Positions 1 to 12,589 of a DNA stretch of 64,000 nt are shown here, one piece after another (position 1 is the first letter of the stretch; the number at the start of each line of letters is the position of its first letter). Made by a program: the position numbers and the translations under genes. This DNA comes from Proteles cristata cristata (Eukaryota; Chordata; Mammalia; Carnivora; Hyaenidae). The stretch is taken from positions 62,001 through 126,000 of the forward strand of contig JAESUZ010002613.1 of the NCBI GenBank assembly GCA_017311185.1. Direction: 5' to 3'. The notes beneath the pieces were generated by a model. The model did no database searches and was not told the origin of the DNA. It saw only the letters and a list, made by a program, of their open reading frames with translations.

Positions 1-1570
1 ATAATTTTTTTGAAATGCATCTCAAATAATTTTGATTAATACCCCCAAATATTGTTCAACATCTATGTACAGCTCTTATGGATATCATGCTGATTCATGA
101 AAACCTCTGGAACTACGTATTGAAACACAAAGAGAAACATTTCCTATTGGATGCTGGGCAATGCTGGAATACTAACACATTGTTAGGCAAAATCTACTGC
201 AGTCATGTTACCCAAGAGGAGAGATTCAACAAGATAATAATTTTGCCTTCTCTCTTTATCTAAAGCGTCTGCTACTCAAATCTTCCCTGTATTCATGATA
301 TAAATAGGCAAACCAACAAAACTTCAAGTATTCAGATAGAGTTGTCTTTATTCTCAGAACATAGGGCAAGAGATATGAAAAAGTATTTCCCTGGGGCCTG
401 AATGGTGGTGCTTATGTGAGCTAATATTTGGGAAACAGGTTACAATATACCAGTGCTAAGCACCAGATTCTAAGTGAGAGAGCCATCCATAAGCTCTTAA
501 GTTTTATTTTGGTGTGTTTACCATTGCAGGGCTCAATAAAGCACAGGGCCCTTTATAAGAATCCCTCTTGCCCCATTTTTAAGGGTGATGCTCTACCTTA
601 AGGTGTTAGCCTGAAACCAAAGGTATTACTTCTTCTGATTATATTCCTGAAGAGCATACTATTGTGAGGGTTAGATAAGTATCTCTGTAAAGATACACAA
701 CAGAAATTTAAATTTGTGCTGCTAAAGCCACATGCATACGTATCTACACACAAACACATACACATAGATACAAACATATACACACATGCTTCTATGCATA
801 TTCTGAAGCCAGTAAAGGGTGCTTCCTTACAATCAAAGTGTGCTCATTGGTTTTCTCTGATTTAATCAAAGTTGCATTATTTTGTGAGGTTAAGAGGTGG
901 ATGCTATATTGATTAATGAAAGCCAATTGCAATATTATTTCTGGTGCCACCACTATATAATTAGAATCATCCTAATTAGAAATAGAAGTTGGAAGCACTA
1001 TGTTGCTGGAAAAAATCTTAAATTCACAACAGAAACATAAAACTTGAATAAAAGATCCATTAGAAAAATGTGCCTTCAGAGTGATGATAAATGCTTCACT
1101 CATCACTTTTACTGCCAGATTCGAATGATTACCAGATGGTTTTAGCAATTAATTTGCATTCAGCACACAAGTATTGAGCAGTTAACATGCATTCAGTGGG
1201 TTTTTCTCTGAAACTTCCTCAATAAAACAAATGTAGGTTTAAATAATCTATGCACTGTTTTTCTTCCCAGATCGGAGCCCCCAAATCCCTACCCTATAAG
1301 TTAACCTTTCTCTTTATTATACTTTCCTTCTTCTCCTGCTTCTTCTTCTCTTCCTCCTTTTTTTTTTTTGAAATGAATGTTTGAGATAGTAGCTTCCTTT
1401 CAAACTCCCTTTGGCCTATCCACCAGCACAGAGGGGAGAGGTATGAAAATTTATAGTATAGTATTTTATACAGGACATGTCAGAGGCTATATATACACAT
1501 ATATTAGAAACAACAATATTCCTTGTATATAGGTATTCAAATTCATACCCAAGTTCAAACAGAAAGAAAT
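1..1570. other. Unassigned AT-rich noncoding sequence
   Basis: No open frame longer than about 60 codons and no repeat I can name. It holds a short CA/TA-rich stretch near 725-790 and a pyrimidine-rich run (CTT/CCT) near 1320-1370. Nothing resembles an exon with flanking splice sites and a conserved frame. Confidence 0.6.
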
Positions 1571-1574
1571 GGGG

Positions 1575-1790
1575 CGGTTTGGAAAGGGCATGAATTTTAG
1601 AAATAGCCTTGAGACTGAATCCCAGTTCTTCCACTTGCTAGTTATATGACATTGAAGAGCTTAATTAAATTATCTGTAGCTTAGGGCTTCATTGGTAAGA
1701 TATGGATAATTAACATGTGTATTTTAAGCTATTTTAAGGTTTAAAAAAGACAAAGTTTATAAATAACATATCACAATGCCTTACTCATGG
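1575..1790 (+). mobile_element. MIR SINE remnant
   Basis: The order of features is that of a MIR: a central 'cttgctagttatatgac' core, then a diverged 'aagcttaatt...ctgtagcttag' segment, then the 'gataattaacatg' region and a tail resembling 'aatgccttactcatggta'. It is strongly diverged, as expected for a family that predates placental mammals. Confidence 0.6.
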
Positions 1791-1828
1791 TAAAAAAAAA
1801 AAAAAACAAAACAAAACAAAACAAAAAA
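1791..1828 (+). repeat. A-rich tract with (AAAAC)n
   Basis: A run of A residues followed by five CAAAA-type units. It directly follows the MIR and may be an unrelated expanded tail. Confidence 0.8.
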
Positions 1829-1924
1829 CCTGTTGGTTCCTTTCCCTAACAATTCTTGAACTGTGATCACATATCAGGTACTCTGTTACAGTTTCATCTG
1901 TGTATTTCACTAAATGCATATTTC

Positions 1925-2156
1925 TTTTTTTTTTGTACTATTTTTTAAAAAAAATTTTTTATTTATTTCTAGGAGAGAGAGACAGTGTGAACAGGGGAGG
2001 GTCAGAAAGAGAGGGAATCACAGACTCTGAAACGGGCTCCAGGCTCTGAGCCGGCAGTCAGCACAGAGCCCGATGCGGGGCTCGAACCCACGAACCGCGA
2101 GATCATGACCTAAGCGAAAGTCAGACGCTTAACCGACTAAGCCACCCAGGTGCCCC
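1925..2156 (-). mobile_element. CAN-SINE, young subgroup
   Basis: Read on the minus strand it shows the tRNA-like head, B box, (CT)n-rich body and A-rich tail. A perfect 14-bp target-site duplication (taaatgcatatttc) lies at 1911-1924 and 2157-2170. It carries the young-subgroup markers: a TTAG A-box variant, TTTCGCTTAGG, CTGACTGCC, a changed GTGACT segment and a TCCTAGAAAT tail junction. CpG sites are largely intact. Confidence 0.93.
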
Positions 2157-2170
2157 TAAATGCATATTTC

Positions 2171-2529
2171 ATACATCCTGTGTGCAGAGGGTTCCAGAGG
2201 GGGCATAATATAGGTATTCATTCTGTTAAATGGGATGTTGGTAGGTAGGGAGACAGTGGGCTAGCTCAGGTTCTGCTTGCAGTATATTGGTATATATTTG
2301 ACTTCAACCTTGAGACTGAAATCCATAGTCCAATATAGGGAACAAAACCCTCCTATGTCTCAGAGAAAGTCTCAAATAGACAACAGATTTGTCCTGAAGC
2401 AGGAAATATGGAAAGTGGTTAGAGTCAGGACAGAGATATTAGCTAAGTGTAAATGAAAAGGGACAATTTAGACAAGAAGGACATATGGTGTCACTAACAT
2501 CATACCACTGATCATAGAGAGAATTTGTG
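2171..2529. other. Unassigned noncoding sequence
   Basis: No recognisable repeat, frame or signal. Confidence 0.5.
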
Positions 2530-2879
2530 TCTAGTTCCTTATTGTCTTAGGGGCTGCTGTTAAAAAAAAAAAAAAGGCACCATAGACTGGTTGGCTTATA
2601 AACAACAATAATTCGTTTCTCATGGGTCTAGAGGCTGAGCAGTCCAGGACCAAGATGCAAGCAGACTCAGTAATTGCTGAGAGCCCACCTCCTGGTACAC
2701 AGATGGCTGTCTTCATATGCCATCATCATATCCTCATGTGGAGCTCTCTAGGGTCCCATTCATGAGACCACATGGAGCACTTACAACTGAATCACCTCCC
2801 AAAGACCTCTTAATACCAATATATGGGGCATATATGAATTTGGGGGGGGTGGAGGGACACCAGCATTTGGATAATAGCA
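2530..2879 (-). mobile_element. MaLR-type (MLT1/MST-like) solo LTR
   Basis: The sequence matches the reverse complement of a mammalian apparent LTR. Its 3' part contains the 'ataaatt...ttgtttataagcca' motif (seen here as 'ggcttataaacaacaat'), followed by the region read here as 'aatcacctcccaaagacct' and 'tatgaatttgggggg'. A poly(A) run at 2562-2575 interrupts the 3' end. No internal retroviral genes flank it, so it is a solo LTR. The exact subfamily is uncertain. Confidence 0.75.
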
Positions 2880-3775
2880 CTGATATGTGTAACACTTTAA
2901 AAAAATACAGAAACAATAAAAACTTAATTAAATAAAATTAGAGGCACTAACCAAAGACAGGGTCAACACAGAGAGGGTTATTTCCTGGTCTCAGTAAGAG
3001 CAAATATTAGAGAAAGAAAGTGGAGAGAATCACATGGGCCCAGGAGAAATGATGAAAGTTGGCAACTATAGGAGTGGAGGAACAGACTAGACCTCACAGG
3101 TGGAACAGTGCCATCTCAGCTATCATTTGAGCCACACAGAAGCAGCAATGGGAGCCCCAGCCAAGATTAGGAGGAGACCTTATCAGCAAGTGGACATAAA
3201 AAGCCACCTAGGCAGTACTAGGAAAGCTCCAGGGAGCTCACTAACAGAGATTTCACCATATACCCATTTCTCTCACTAATTATCTTCACCCAGTTGTTTG
3301 GCTGGAGATGAAGGGACAGCATCAGTTTCAAAAGAAACAAATAATACACACATTACTATAGTAGACAATTCCTAATTAACAAAATAAACATCCATTGGAT
3401 AACTACTGTATATCAAACACCCTGCTAGGTGAAAAGGATACCAAAATAGATACATAGACAATAAGCTATGACAAAATAAAGCAGTGAATAAAAGTTACCA
3501 TGTAAAGAGGAGACGGAAAATACCGAGTTTCAAACTGCTGAATAAACTCTGTTGCTATCTACTACACATATTTTGGAAGAATAAAATATTTGCATTTCTA
3601 TTTGATAATTATTATATATTTTTCTTCTCCTGTAGACTCCGTATACATACTAAATGTTGAGACAATTTAAGACTTTGTTACCCCCACATAGCATGCAGAA
3701 ATCTGGAAGCCAAACATATACCACGGGATATACCAGTGGATGAAGTGGTGTGACACCCAGATGTCTCTTTAGTAC
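2880..3775. other. Unassigned noncoding sequence
   Basis: Mostly unrecognised. A short piece near 3385-3480 resembles the start of the old repeat family that reads 'ggataactactgtat...ctgctaggtg', which also occurs at 28.0, 29.8 and 41.3 kb. Confidence 0.45.
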
Positions 3776-4343
<568 letters not shown>

Positions 4344-5105
4344 AAAACCAAAGAATATTCCCCCAGCTGCCAGAAGTTCTGACAGCAGACAGCTCTCAAG
4401 CTGCCAGTCCTATTCAGGAAATGTCTCAGCTGAAGAATCCCAAAGGCCATGGCTCCTTTCAGGGACAAGTACATCCAATGACTGACTAACATGAGGATAA
4501 AAAGATGCAGCCCCTTCTCTTACTCATGCAGATGATTTAGAAGAGCCATTCCAGGTTCAGAGCCTCCATGGAGTCAGCTAAGGCCTTCACTGAGAATACA
4601 TCATAGTCCAAATTCTCTTTGCACAATCCTGCTTTTTTCTCTTCACTTACATACGTGTTGATCCCAATGGTATTCTCTAATAAACTTCTTGCATGCTAAT
4701 CTCTGCCTCGCAGGGAACCCAAACTATAACACCTTTGATGTGACAGATGAGGAGATATCCTTCTCAGGAATCTTACCAGCTTAAGGAGAAAGACCGGAAG
4801 GTATGGATACCAAGGGCTCCCCAGTGAAACTTTTCAGCCAGGTTTCTCTTAGGTAAAGCTCATAGTTGGCCAGAAAACCCACCCATGGTTGAAAAGAAGC
4901 CCTACCCATGTGGATATAGCTCATAATTAAGTTTTTTATATACCACTCTTAAATATAAATGGTCAACAATGATCACCAGCTACTTGAGAAAAACATTTTA
5001 AAATGAAAGACAAAGGTCAAAATAAACAGAAGTTAGCAACTTAATAAGTAAATAGACGGACTATACATGGAGATATAATCAGAAAAATAAATCAATATTT
5101 GAGTC
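4344..5105. other. Unassigned noncoding sequence
   Basis: No named repeat. The last ~150 bases are A-rich and resemble old L1/HAL1-type sequence. This could be the left half of the HAL1-like element found at 18361-20140, split by the L1 complex, but that is a guess. Confidence 0.4.
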
Positions 5106-6097
5106 TAGGAAGATGGCAGCAGAGTAGGAGCACTGTAGCCTTGCCTTGTCCCTTGAATGTAACTAGATGACTATCAAATCATCCTAAATACCCCAGAAAT
5201 TCAGCTGAAACATGGCAGAACAAACTCTACAACTAAAGGTAGATAAAAAGCCACACTAAAGAAGGTGGGAGGTGTGGAGATGTGATTTGGGAGAGAAAGG
5301 GATCATGGCCACTGCAGTAGGGAGGGAGTCACTGTCAGAGAGAAGGGTGATAGACAGATAGCATACAGGGGAGTGCGCAGGGAAAATGAATCCCCTTAGC
5401 AATTGGCTTGGAAAGCAAGAGGGGCTGAATTTCATGACTTCTGACAATGAGCAGGACATAAAGCCTGGAATTTTAAAGGTCAGTTAGCTTGGCTGGGATT
5501 GAGCCCAGAAGCCATTACGCTGCTCTTAGAGAGAAGGCAGGCAAACAAACCACAGACACACGGTGTAGAAACAGTGATCTGAAGAGCACCTGAGGCACAC
5601 AGTAGGGAAGTTCATGAAGAGAACCCTGCAGGAATGAAGGAACTGGCTGGCACCATTTCCCTCCCCTACCACTCAGTATAAGCACAGGGCCACCTGCAGG
5701 AACCACCACAGTGCTCATACTTGCTATCTAATTTGCTTACACCAAGCCCCAGCCCACCATGCTCTAGTGAAAGTGCCCTGCTCCATCACATTTACGTCAG
5801 CCCCATCATGGTGGGCACCATCCCTGAGAAGACCAGCCCAAACCCCTGCCAACACCATGTCTCCTGACACCAGAGTTTTACAGAACTCTGGTTCAGATGG
5901 CAGTGGCAACAGGTCTCATTTCGCAAACAGACCAAAGCACACCTAGTTAAAATGAGGCGCATTCAGTCCAGGAACCAAACACTGCCCACAACAGACAGCC
6001 ATTTCAGATGATGGGCCTAAAGGATAAAACAGCCAGGACAAAACAGCAGAGAGCACACAGCACACATTGGAGAAACTCTCGGAAGGATGAAGCCCTT

Positions 6098-6353
6098 GGG
6101 GCACCTGGGAGGCTCAGCGGGTTAAGCATCCAACTTCAGCTCAGGTCATGATCTCACTGTTCATGAGTTTGAGCCCCACATCAGGCTCTGTGCTGATAGC
6201 TCAGAGCCAGGAGCCTGCTTCAGATTCCTCTCTTTCTCTCTCTCTCTGTCTCTCTGTCTCTCTCTCTCTCTCTGCCCCTCCCCAACTCATGCTCTGTCAT
6301 TTCTCTTCTCTCTCTCAAAAATAAATAAAACATTAAAAAAAATTTTTTTAAAT
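6098..6353 (+). mobile_element. CAN-SINE in the outer L1
   Basis: It has the plus-strand head GGGGCACCTGGGAGGCTC, the 'catgatctcactg' segment, a long (CT)n body at 6232-6275 and an AATAAAACATTAAAAAA tail. I could not find a convincing target-site duplication. It sits at the junction of the L1 5'UTR and ORF1. Confidence 0.93.
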
Positions 6354-6474
6354 AGTGACCTAAGAGACAGAGCAGTGGAAAGTAAACAAGCTAAACAAAA
6401 TAGAAAAGAATTATGCAAAATGACAATAGCCTTAGGGAACTCAGTGACTCCATCAATGTGATGGCATTCATGCT

Positions 6475-6915
6475 ATGGGAGTTCAAGAAGAAATGAGAGA
6501 AAAGGAAGCAGAAAATTTATTTGAAGAAGAATACTTGAAAACTTCCCTAATCTGGGGAAGGAAACATACCATCCAGATCCAGGAAGCACACAGAACTACC
6601 AACAAAATCAACAAAGGCAGACCTACACCAAGACATACTGAAATTAAATTGGGAAAATATAGTGATAAAAAAAAATTGTTAAAGCAACAAGAGGAAGAGG
6701 AGGAGACAGTAACTAACATAGGAAATCCCATAAGGCTACCAGGAGGTTTCTTAGTAGAAAGTTTCCAAGACAGAAGAGAGTGGCATGAAATATTCAAAGT
6801 ACTGACTAGAAAATCTGAAGCCAAGAATACTCTATCCAGCAAAGCTATAATTCAGTATAGAAGAGATAAAGAGTTTCCCAGTCTAACAAAAACTAAAGGA
6901 GTTCATGACCACTAA
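6475..6915 (+). pseudogene. L1 ORF1 C-terminal remnant (outer L1)
   Basis: A 146-codon open stretch aligns by eye to the C-terminal half of L1 ORF1p, the RNA-binding chaperone of the L1 ribonucleoprotein. Recognisable pieces in order are 'EAENLFEEEYLKTS', 'HTIQIQEAHRTTNKI', 'RPTPRHTEIKL', the 'DRREWHEIFKVL' motif (normally ARREW..IF) and a degraded 'SSKAIIQYRRDKEFPS', where the family usually has YPAKLSF..EGEIK.F. The N-terminal coiled coil is missing: its region is occupied by the SINE and frame-broken sequence. A run of glutamates encoded by GAG/GAA codons near 6688-6705 is not part of the usual domain. It is not a functional gene. Confidence 0.75.
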
Positions 6916-7350
6916 ACCAGTCCACCAATAAATATTAAAAGGTAGTCCTGGAGTAGAAAAGAGACCAAAAGGGACAGTATAAAGGTAGGAAACACAAAAA
7001 CATTAAAAATTGATATTTCTATAAAATATTAGTCAAAGAACTCACAAACTAAAAGAATATAAAATGTAATAAGATATACCTTAAATGTGGGAAGGAGAGG
7101 AGTAAAGAATGGGTTCAAACCGAAAAAACGATCAACTTAATATAGAGTGGTACATGTAGAAAAGGCTATATACAAACCTAACGGTAACCACATATCAAAC
7201 CACTAATAAATATGCAAAGAATAAAGATAAATAAATGCAAATATATCACTAAATAAAATCAACAAACTATGAAAGATAAGAAAAATAAGATAAAATCATC
7301 AGAAATAATCCCAAACCAATAATGAAATAACAATAAATACATATCTATTA

Positions 7351-7508
7351 ATAATTACTTTGAATATAAATGGATTAAGCACTCCAATATCTTTACTGTG
7401 AAAGTAAGGGGATGGAGAAATATCCCATCATGGAGAAATATCTATCATGCAAATGGATGTCAAAAGAAAGCCAGAATGGCAATACTTGTATTGGACAAAA
7501 TAGACTTT
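7351..7508 (+). pseudogene. L1 ORF2 start, interrupted (outer L1)
   Basis: The typical ORF2 opening (LNINGL..PI motif) is legible around 7355-7395 but carries frame errors. The coding sequence runs into the insertion site at 7508 and continues at 14876, where the endonuclease domain resumes. ORF2p normally supplies the endonuclease and reverse transcriptase for L1 mobility. This copy is dead. Confidence 0.7.
7493..7508. repeat. Target-site duplication, left copy
   Basis: GGACAAAATAGACTTT, identical to 14876-14891. It marks the left edge of the inserted minus-strand L1. Confidence 0.93.
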
Positions 7509-7922
7509 TTTTCAAATTTTTATTTAAATTCTAGTTAATTAACACACAATGCAACATGGATTTCAGGAGTAGAATTCAGTGAATCATCACTTACATAAAA
7601 CACCCAGTGCTCATCATAACAAATCTTTCTTAATACCCATCCCCATCTAGCCCATCTCCCATCCCCCTCCCTCCATCAATCTTCAGTTTGTCGTCTATTT
7701 TTATGAGTCTCTCACAGTTTGTTTCTCTCTTTTTCTTCCCTCCTATCATATGTTTATCTATTTTGTTTCTTAAATTCCACATATGAGTAAAATCATATGA
7801 TATTTGTCTTTCTCTGATCGACTTATTTTACTTAGCATAATACATTCTTACCTCCATCCACATCATTATAAATAGCAAGATTTCATCGCTTTTGATGACT
7901 GAGCAATATTACATTGTATAAG

Positions 7923-7925
7923 CAT

Positions 7926-7962
<37 letters not shown>
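7923..7962. repeat. (CA)n microsatellite
   Basis: About 17 CA units inside the 3' part of the minus-strand L1, at a place where L1 copies often carry expanded TG/TA repeats. Confidence 0.95.
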
Positions 7963-7964
<2 letters not shown>

Positions 7965-8580
7965 TGCACATACAGATATACACCACATCTTCTTTATCCA
8001 CTCATCAGTCAATGGACATTTGGGATCTATCAATAGCTTGGCTATTTTGATAATACTATAAACATCAGGGTGCATGTACCCCTTTGAATCTGTATTTTTG
8101 TATCCTTTGGGTAAATACCTAGTTATAAAAATACTGGAAACATAGGGTAGTTCTATTTTTAACTTTGTGAGGATCCTCCAAACTGTTCTCTGAAGTGGCT
8201 GCATCAGTTTTCATTCCCACTCACAGTGTAAGAAGGTTGCCGTCTCTCTGCATCCTCACCAACACCTGTTGCTTCTTGTGTTGTTAAGTTTAGCCATTCT
8301 GACAGGTGTGAGGTGGTATCTCATCATGGTTTTGATTTGTATTTCCCTGATAATGAATGATGTTGAGCATTTTTTCATGTGTCTTCTTTAGAAAAATGTC
8401 TATTCACATCTTCTGCTCATTTCTTAAAGAGATTATTTGTTTTATGGGTGTCAAGATTGCTAAGATTTGGATAGATTTTGGATACTAGCCCTTTATCAGA
8501 TGGGTCATTTGCAAATATCTTCTCTTATCCCATGGGCTTCCTTTTAGTTTTGTTGATTGTTTCTTTCACTGTGCAGAAGA

Positions 8581-8796
8581 TTTTTTTTTTAATATTTTTA
8601 TTTATTTCTAGGAGAGAGAGAGAGACAGCGTGAGCAGGGGAGGGTCAGAGAGAGGAGTCACAGACTCCGAAACAGGCTCCAGGCTCTGAGCTGGCAGTCA
8701 GCACAGAGCCCGACACGGGGCTCGAACCCACGAACCGCGAGATCATGACCTAAGCGAAAGTCGGACGCTTAACCGACTAAGCCACCCAGGCGCCCC
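8581..8796 (-). mobile_element. CAN-SINE, young subgroup, in the inner L1
   Basis: Target-site duplication ctgtgcagaag at 8569-8579 and 8796-8806. It has all the young-subgroup markers (GACCTAAGCGAAAGTCGG, GGCAGTCAGCAC, TTTCTAGGAGAG as read on the plus strand) and many intact CpGs. It inserted after the inner L1. Confidence 0.94.
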
Positions 8797-10242
8797 TGTG
8801 CAGAAGCTTTTTATCTTGAGAGGTTTCAGTAGTTCATGTTTGCTATTGTTTCCCCTGCTTCTGGTGACATGTTTAGTAAGAAGCTGCTGCAGCCAAAGCC
8901 GAACAGGTTGCTGCATGTATTCTCCTTAGGATCTTGATGATTTCCTGACTCACATTTAAGTCTTTAATCCATTTTGAATTTATTTTTGCATGTGGTGTAA
9001 GAAAGTGGTCCAGTTTCATTCTTCTGAATGTTGCTGTTCAGTTTTCTCACCACTTGTTGAAAAGACTGTTTTCCACTAGATATTCTTTCCTACTTTGTTA
9101 AAGGTTATTTGACCACATACTTGTGGGTCTATTTCTGGGTTTTTCTATTCTGTTCCACTGATCTATGTGTCTATTTTTGTGCCAGTACCATACTGTCTTG
9201 ATAACTACAGCTTCACAATATAGCTTGAAATCTGGAATCGTGATGCCTTCAGTTTTGTGTTTCGTTTTCAGAACGCTTGGCTGTTTGGGATATTTTGTGG
9301 TTCCATACAAATTTTAGGACTGTTTGTTCTAGCCCTGTGAAAAATGCTGCTGATATTTTGATAGGGATTGCATTAAATGTGTAGATTTCTTTGGGTAATA
9401 TAATGTTTGTTAATGGACAACAACAATGTTGTCCATGAGCATGGAATGCTTTTCCATTTGTTTGTGTCCTCTTCAATCTCTTTCATAAGTGTTCTATAGT
9501 TTTCATGGTACAGATCTTTTTAGATTTATTTCTGGTATCTTAGGGGTTTTATTGAAATTGTAAGTAGGATCTATTCCTTGATTTCTTTTTCTGCTGCTTT
9601 GTTATTCATATATAGAAATGTAACAGGTTTCGCTGCATGTTGATTTTATATCCTGCAACTTTGTTGACTTCATATATTAGCTTTAACAATTTGGTAGAGT
9701 CTTCTCAGTTTTCTATGTAGAATATCATGTTATATACAAATAGTGAAAGTTTGACTTCTTCCTTGATGATTTTGATGTTTTTATTTCTTTTTGTTGTCTG
9801 ATTGTTGAGGCTAAGACGTCCAGTACTTTGTTAAATAGTAAAGGTGAGAGTAGACATCTTTGTCTTGTTCCTGATCATAGGGGAAAGGCTCTCAGTGCTT
9901 CCCCATTGAGGATGCTATAAACCTGTGGCTCTTCTGTGTATGGCCTTTATGATGTGGAAGTATATTCTATCTATCCCTACTTTTTGAGGGTTTTTATCAA
10001 GAATGGACTCAGTATTTTGTCAAATGCTTTTTCTGCATCTGCTTAAAGGATCATATGGTTCTGATCCTTTCTTTTATTAACGTGGTGTATCACACTGATA
10101 CAAACATTGGACAAGCCCTGCAGCCCAGAAATGAATCCCACTTGATCATGGATAATGTACTGTTGAATTCGATTTGCTAATATCTTGTTGAGAATTTTCA
10201 CATTGATGTGCCTCAGGGATACTGGCCTATCAATTCCCTTTT

Positions 10243-10645
10243 TAAAATTTTTCTAATGTTTTTTTTTTAATTTTTTTTTATTTATTTCTGAGAGAGAGAG
10301 ACAGCATGAGCAGGAGAAGGTCAGAGAGAGAGGGAGACACAGAATCTGAAACAGGCTCCAGGTTCTGAGCTGTCAGCACAGAGCCCAACGCGGGGCTCGA
10401 ACCCATGAACAAAGAGATCATGACCTGAGCCGAAGTCAGATGCTTAACCAACTAAGCCACCCAGGTGTCCCTCTAATGTTTTTGAGAGAGACAGAGTGTG
10501 AGAGGGGGAGGGGCAGAGAGAGAAGGAGACTCCAGGCTCTGAGCTGTCAGCACAGAGCCAGATGTGAGGCTTGAACTCACAAACTGTGAGATCCTGACCT
10601 TAGCTGAAGTCCCATGCTTAACCAACTGAGCCACCCAAGTCCCCC
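10243..10645 (-). mobile_element. CAN-SINE split by a second CAN-SINE
   Basis: An older SINE with a degraded head (ccacccaagtcccc) and B box. Its A-rich tail end (10243-10261) is separated from its body (10472-10645) by another SINE. The outer target-site duplication aattccctttt lies at about 10232-10242 and 10649-10659. Confidence 0.88.
10262..10471 (-). mobile_element. CAN-SINE nested inside a CAN-SINE
   Basis: A complete minus-strand copy flanked by tctaatgtttt (10252-10262 and 10472-10482), which is part of the host SINE tail. It is younger than its host: more CpGs remain (ACGCGGGGCTCGAACCC). It has the A-box TAAGCC change but not the other young-subgroup markers. Confidence 0.9.
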
Positions 10646-10935
10646 TGTAATTCCCTTTTTATGTAAAGGCTTTGGTTTTGGAATCGAGGTAATACTGATC
10701 TCATAAGATTAGTTTGGAAGCTTTCCTTCCATTTCTTTTTTTGTTTGTTTTTAATTTGAGAATAAGTATTAACTCTTCTTTAAATGTCTGGTAGAATTTC
10801 CCCTAAAAAGCTGTCTGGCCCTGAACTTATTTTGGTTGGGAGATTTTTAATAAGTGATTCAATTTATTTGCTGGCCATGGGTCTGTTCAAATTTTCTATC
10901 TCTTCCTGTTTCAGTTTTGGTAGTTTGTATGTTTC

Positions 10936-11146
10936 TTTTTTTTTAATTTATTTTTAACATTTGTTCATTTTTTGAGAGACAGGGAGACACAGTATGAGCA
11001 GGGGAAGAACACAGAGAGAGGAAGACATAGAATCTGAAGCAGGCTCTAGGTACAGAGCCCGACAAGGGGCTCAAACCCACAGGACGTAAGATCATGACCT
11101 GAGCCAAAGTCGGAAGCTTAACTGACTGAACCACCCAAGTGCCCAA
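10936..11146 (-). mobile_element. CAN-SINE in the inner L1
   Basis: Perfect 15-bp target-site duplication tagtttgtatgtttc at 10921-10935 and 11147-11161. The body is moderately diverged. It interrupts the ORF2 region just downstream of the YEKLYANK block. Confidence 0.93.
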
Positions 11147-12589
11147 TAGTTTGTATGTTTCTAGAAATTTATCAATTTCTTCCAGATTGCCCAGTTTATT
11201 GGCATATAATTTTTCATAATATTGTCTTAGAATTGTTTGTATTTCTGTGGTGTTGGTTGTAATCTCTCCCCTTTCATTTGTGATTTTATTCATTAGGGTC
11301 CTTTCTCTTTTCTTTTTGATAAGTCTGGCTAGAGGGTATCAATTTTATCAATTCCTTCACAGAACCATTCTTAGTTCCATTCATTTGTTTTACTGGTTTG
11401 TTTGTTTGTTTGTTTCTGTATTATTTCTGTTCCAGTCATTATTATTTCCCTTCTTCTGCTGGTTTTAGGCTTTATTTGCTGTTCCTTTTCTAGCTTCTTT
11501 AGGTTTAAGGTTAGCTTGTGTATTTGGGATCTTTCTTGCTTCTTGGGGTAGGTATGTACTGCAATATACTTCCCTTTTAGGGCTGCCTTTGCTTCATCCC
11601 AATGATATTGGACTGTTGTGTTTTCTTTTTCATTTGCTTCCATGTACTTTTTTATTTCTTCTTTAATTTCCTGGTTAATCCATTCCTTCTTTAGTAGGAT
11701 GTTTTTTAGCCTCCAAGTATTTGTGCTCTTTCCAAATTTTTTCTTGTTGTTGACTTCAAAGTTCATAGCATTGTGCTCTGAAAATATGCATAGTGTGATC
11801 TCAGGTTTTTTTGTACTTGTTGAGGGCTGATTTGTGGCCCAGTATGTGATCTATTCTAGAGAATTTTCTCTATGCACTCAAAAAGAATGTGTATTCTGCT
11901 GCTTTAGGATGGAATGTTCTGAATATATATGTTAAGTCCATATGGTCCAGTGTGTCATTCAAAGCCACTGTTTCCTTGTTGATTTTCTGCTTAGATGATC
12001 TGTCTATTGCTGCAAGTGGGGTGTTAAAGTCCTCTACTATTATTGTATTATTGTCAATGAGTTTCATGTTTGTGATTGATGGATTTATATATTTATATAA
12101 AAGTTGGGGGTATAAATATTTACCATTATTAGACTTTCTTGAAAGATCCCTTAACTATAATATAATACTTTTCTTCATCTCTTGTTACAGTCTTTGTTTT
12201 AAAATATAGTTTGTCTGATACAGGAATAGCTACTCTGGCTTTCTTTTGGCATCCATTAGCATGAGAGATGGCTCTCCATAGATGGCTCTTCCACTTTCAA
12301 TCTGCTGATGTCTTTAGCTCTAAAATGAGTCTCTTGTCAGCAGCATATAGATAGGTCTTATTTTTTATCCATCCTGATGCCCTGTATCTTTTGATTGGAG
12401 CATTTAGTCCACTTATATTCCAAGTGATTATTGAAAGAGATGAGGTTAGCTTCATTGTGTTATCTGTAAAGTTGTTTCTGGTGATGTTCTCTGTTCCTTT
12501 CTAGTCATTGTTGCTTTTGGTCTTTCTCCCCGCCCCCTCCCCACTCAAAGAGTCCCCTTAATATTTCTTGGAGGGCTGGTTTAGTGGTC

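Larger units (their letters stand above)
5106..7508 (+). mobile_element. Outer LINE-1, 5' part (5'UTR, ORF1, start of ORF2)
   Basis: It starts with an AGGAAGATGGCAGCAG leader typical of a full-length L1 5' end, followed by a GC-richer 5'UTR (5106-6097), a SINE (6098-6353), ORF1-like sequence, the intergenic stretch and the first codons of ORF2. The ORF2 start is seen as 'tttgaatataaatggatta' near 7360. At 7508 the element stops abruptly inside the ORF2 endonuclease region and resumes at 14876, where a minus-strand L1 has split it. Confidence 0.88.
7870..12440 (-). pseudogene. L1 ORF2 remnant (endonuclease/reverse transcriptase), inner L1
   Basis: Blocks of ORF2p can be read on the minus strand in the correct order. 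The start region is near 12435-12390. The endonuclease segment with DFNTPL and a DRSS..KINKET motif is at 11870-12067. The WDEAKAALKGKYIA linker is at 11371-11766, and the [22 protein letters not shown] block at 11150-11293. The reverse-transcriptase palm follows, and the C-terminal 'FVWNHK' and '[16 protein letters not shown]' blocks lie at 9098-9476. The catalytic F/YADD motif is lost: the position near 9722-9752 reads as FVYNM. SINE insertions, stops and frameshifts interrupt the frame. A (CA)n tract lies at its 3' end. Confidence 0.85.

Noticed and set aside
6475..6915. 146-codon open frame as a host gene
   Set aside because: Its segments match the C-terminal half of L1 ORF1p and it lies between an L1 5'UTR and an L1 ORF2 start.
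11247..12209. Plus-strand frames rich in F, L and S resembling membrane proteins
   Set aside because: They are antisense shadows of the A-rich L1 ORF2 on the minus strand.
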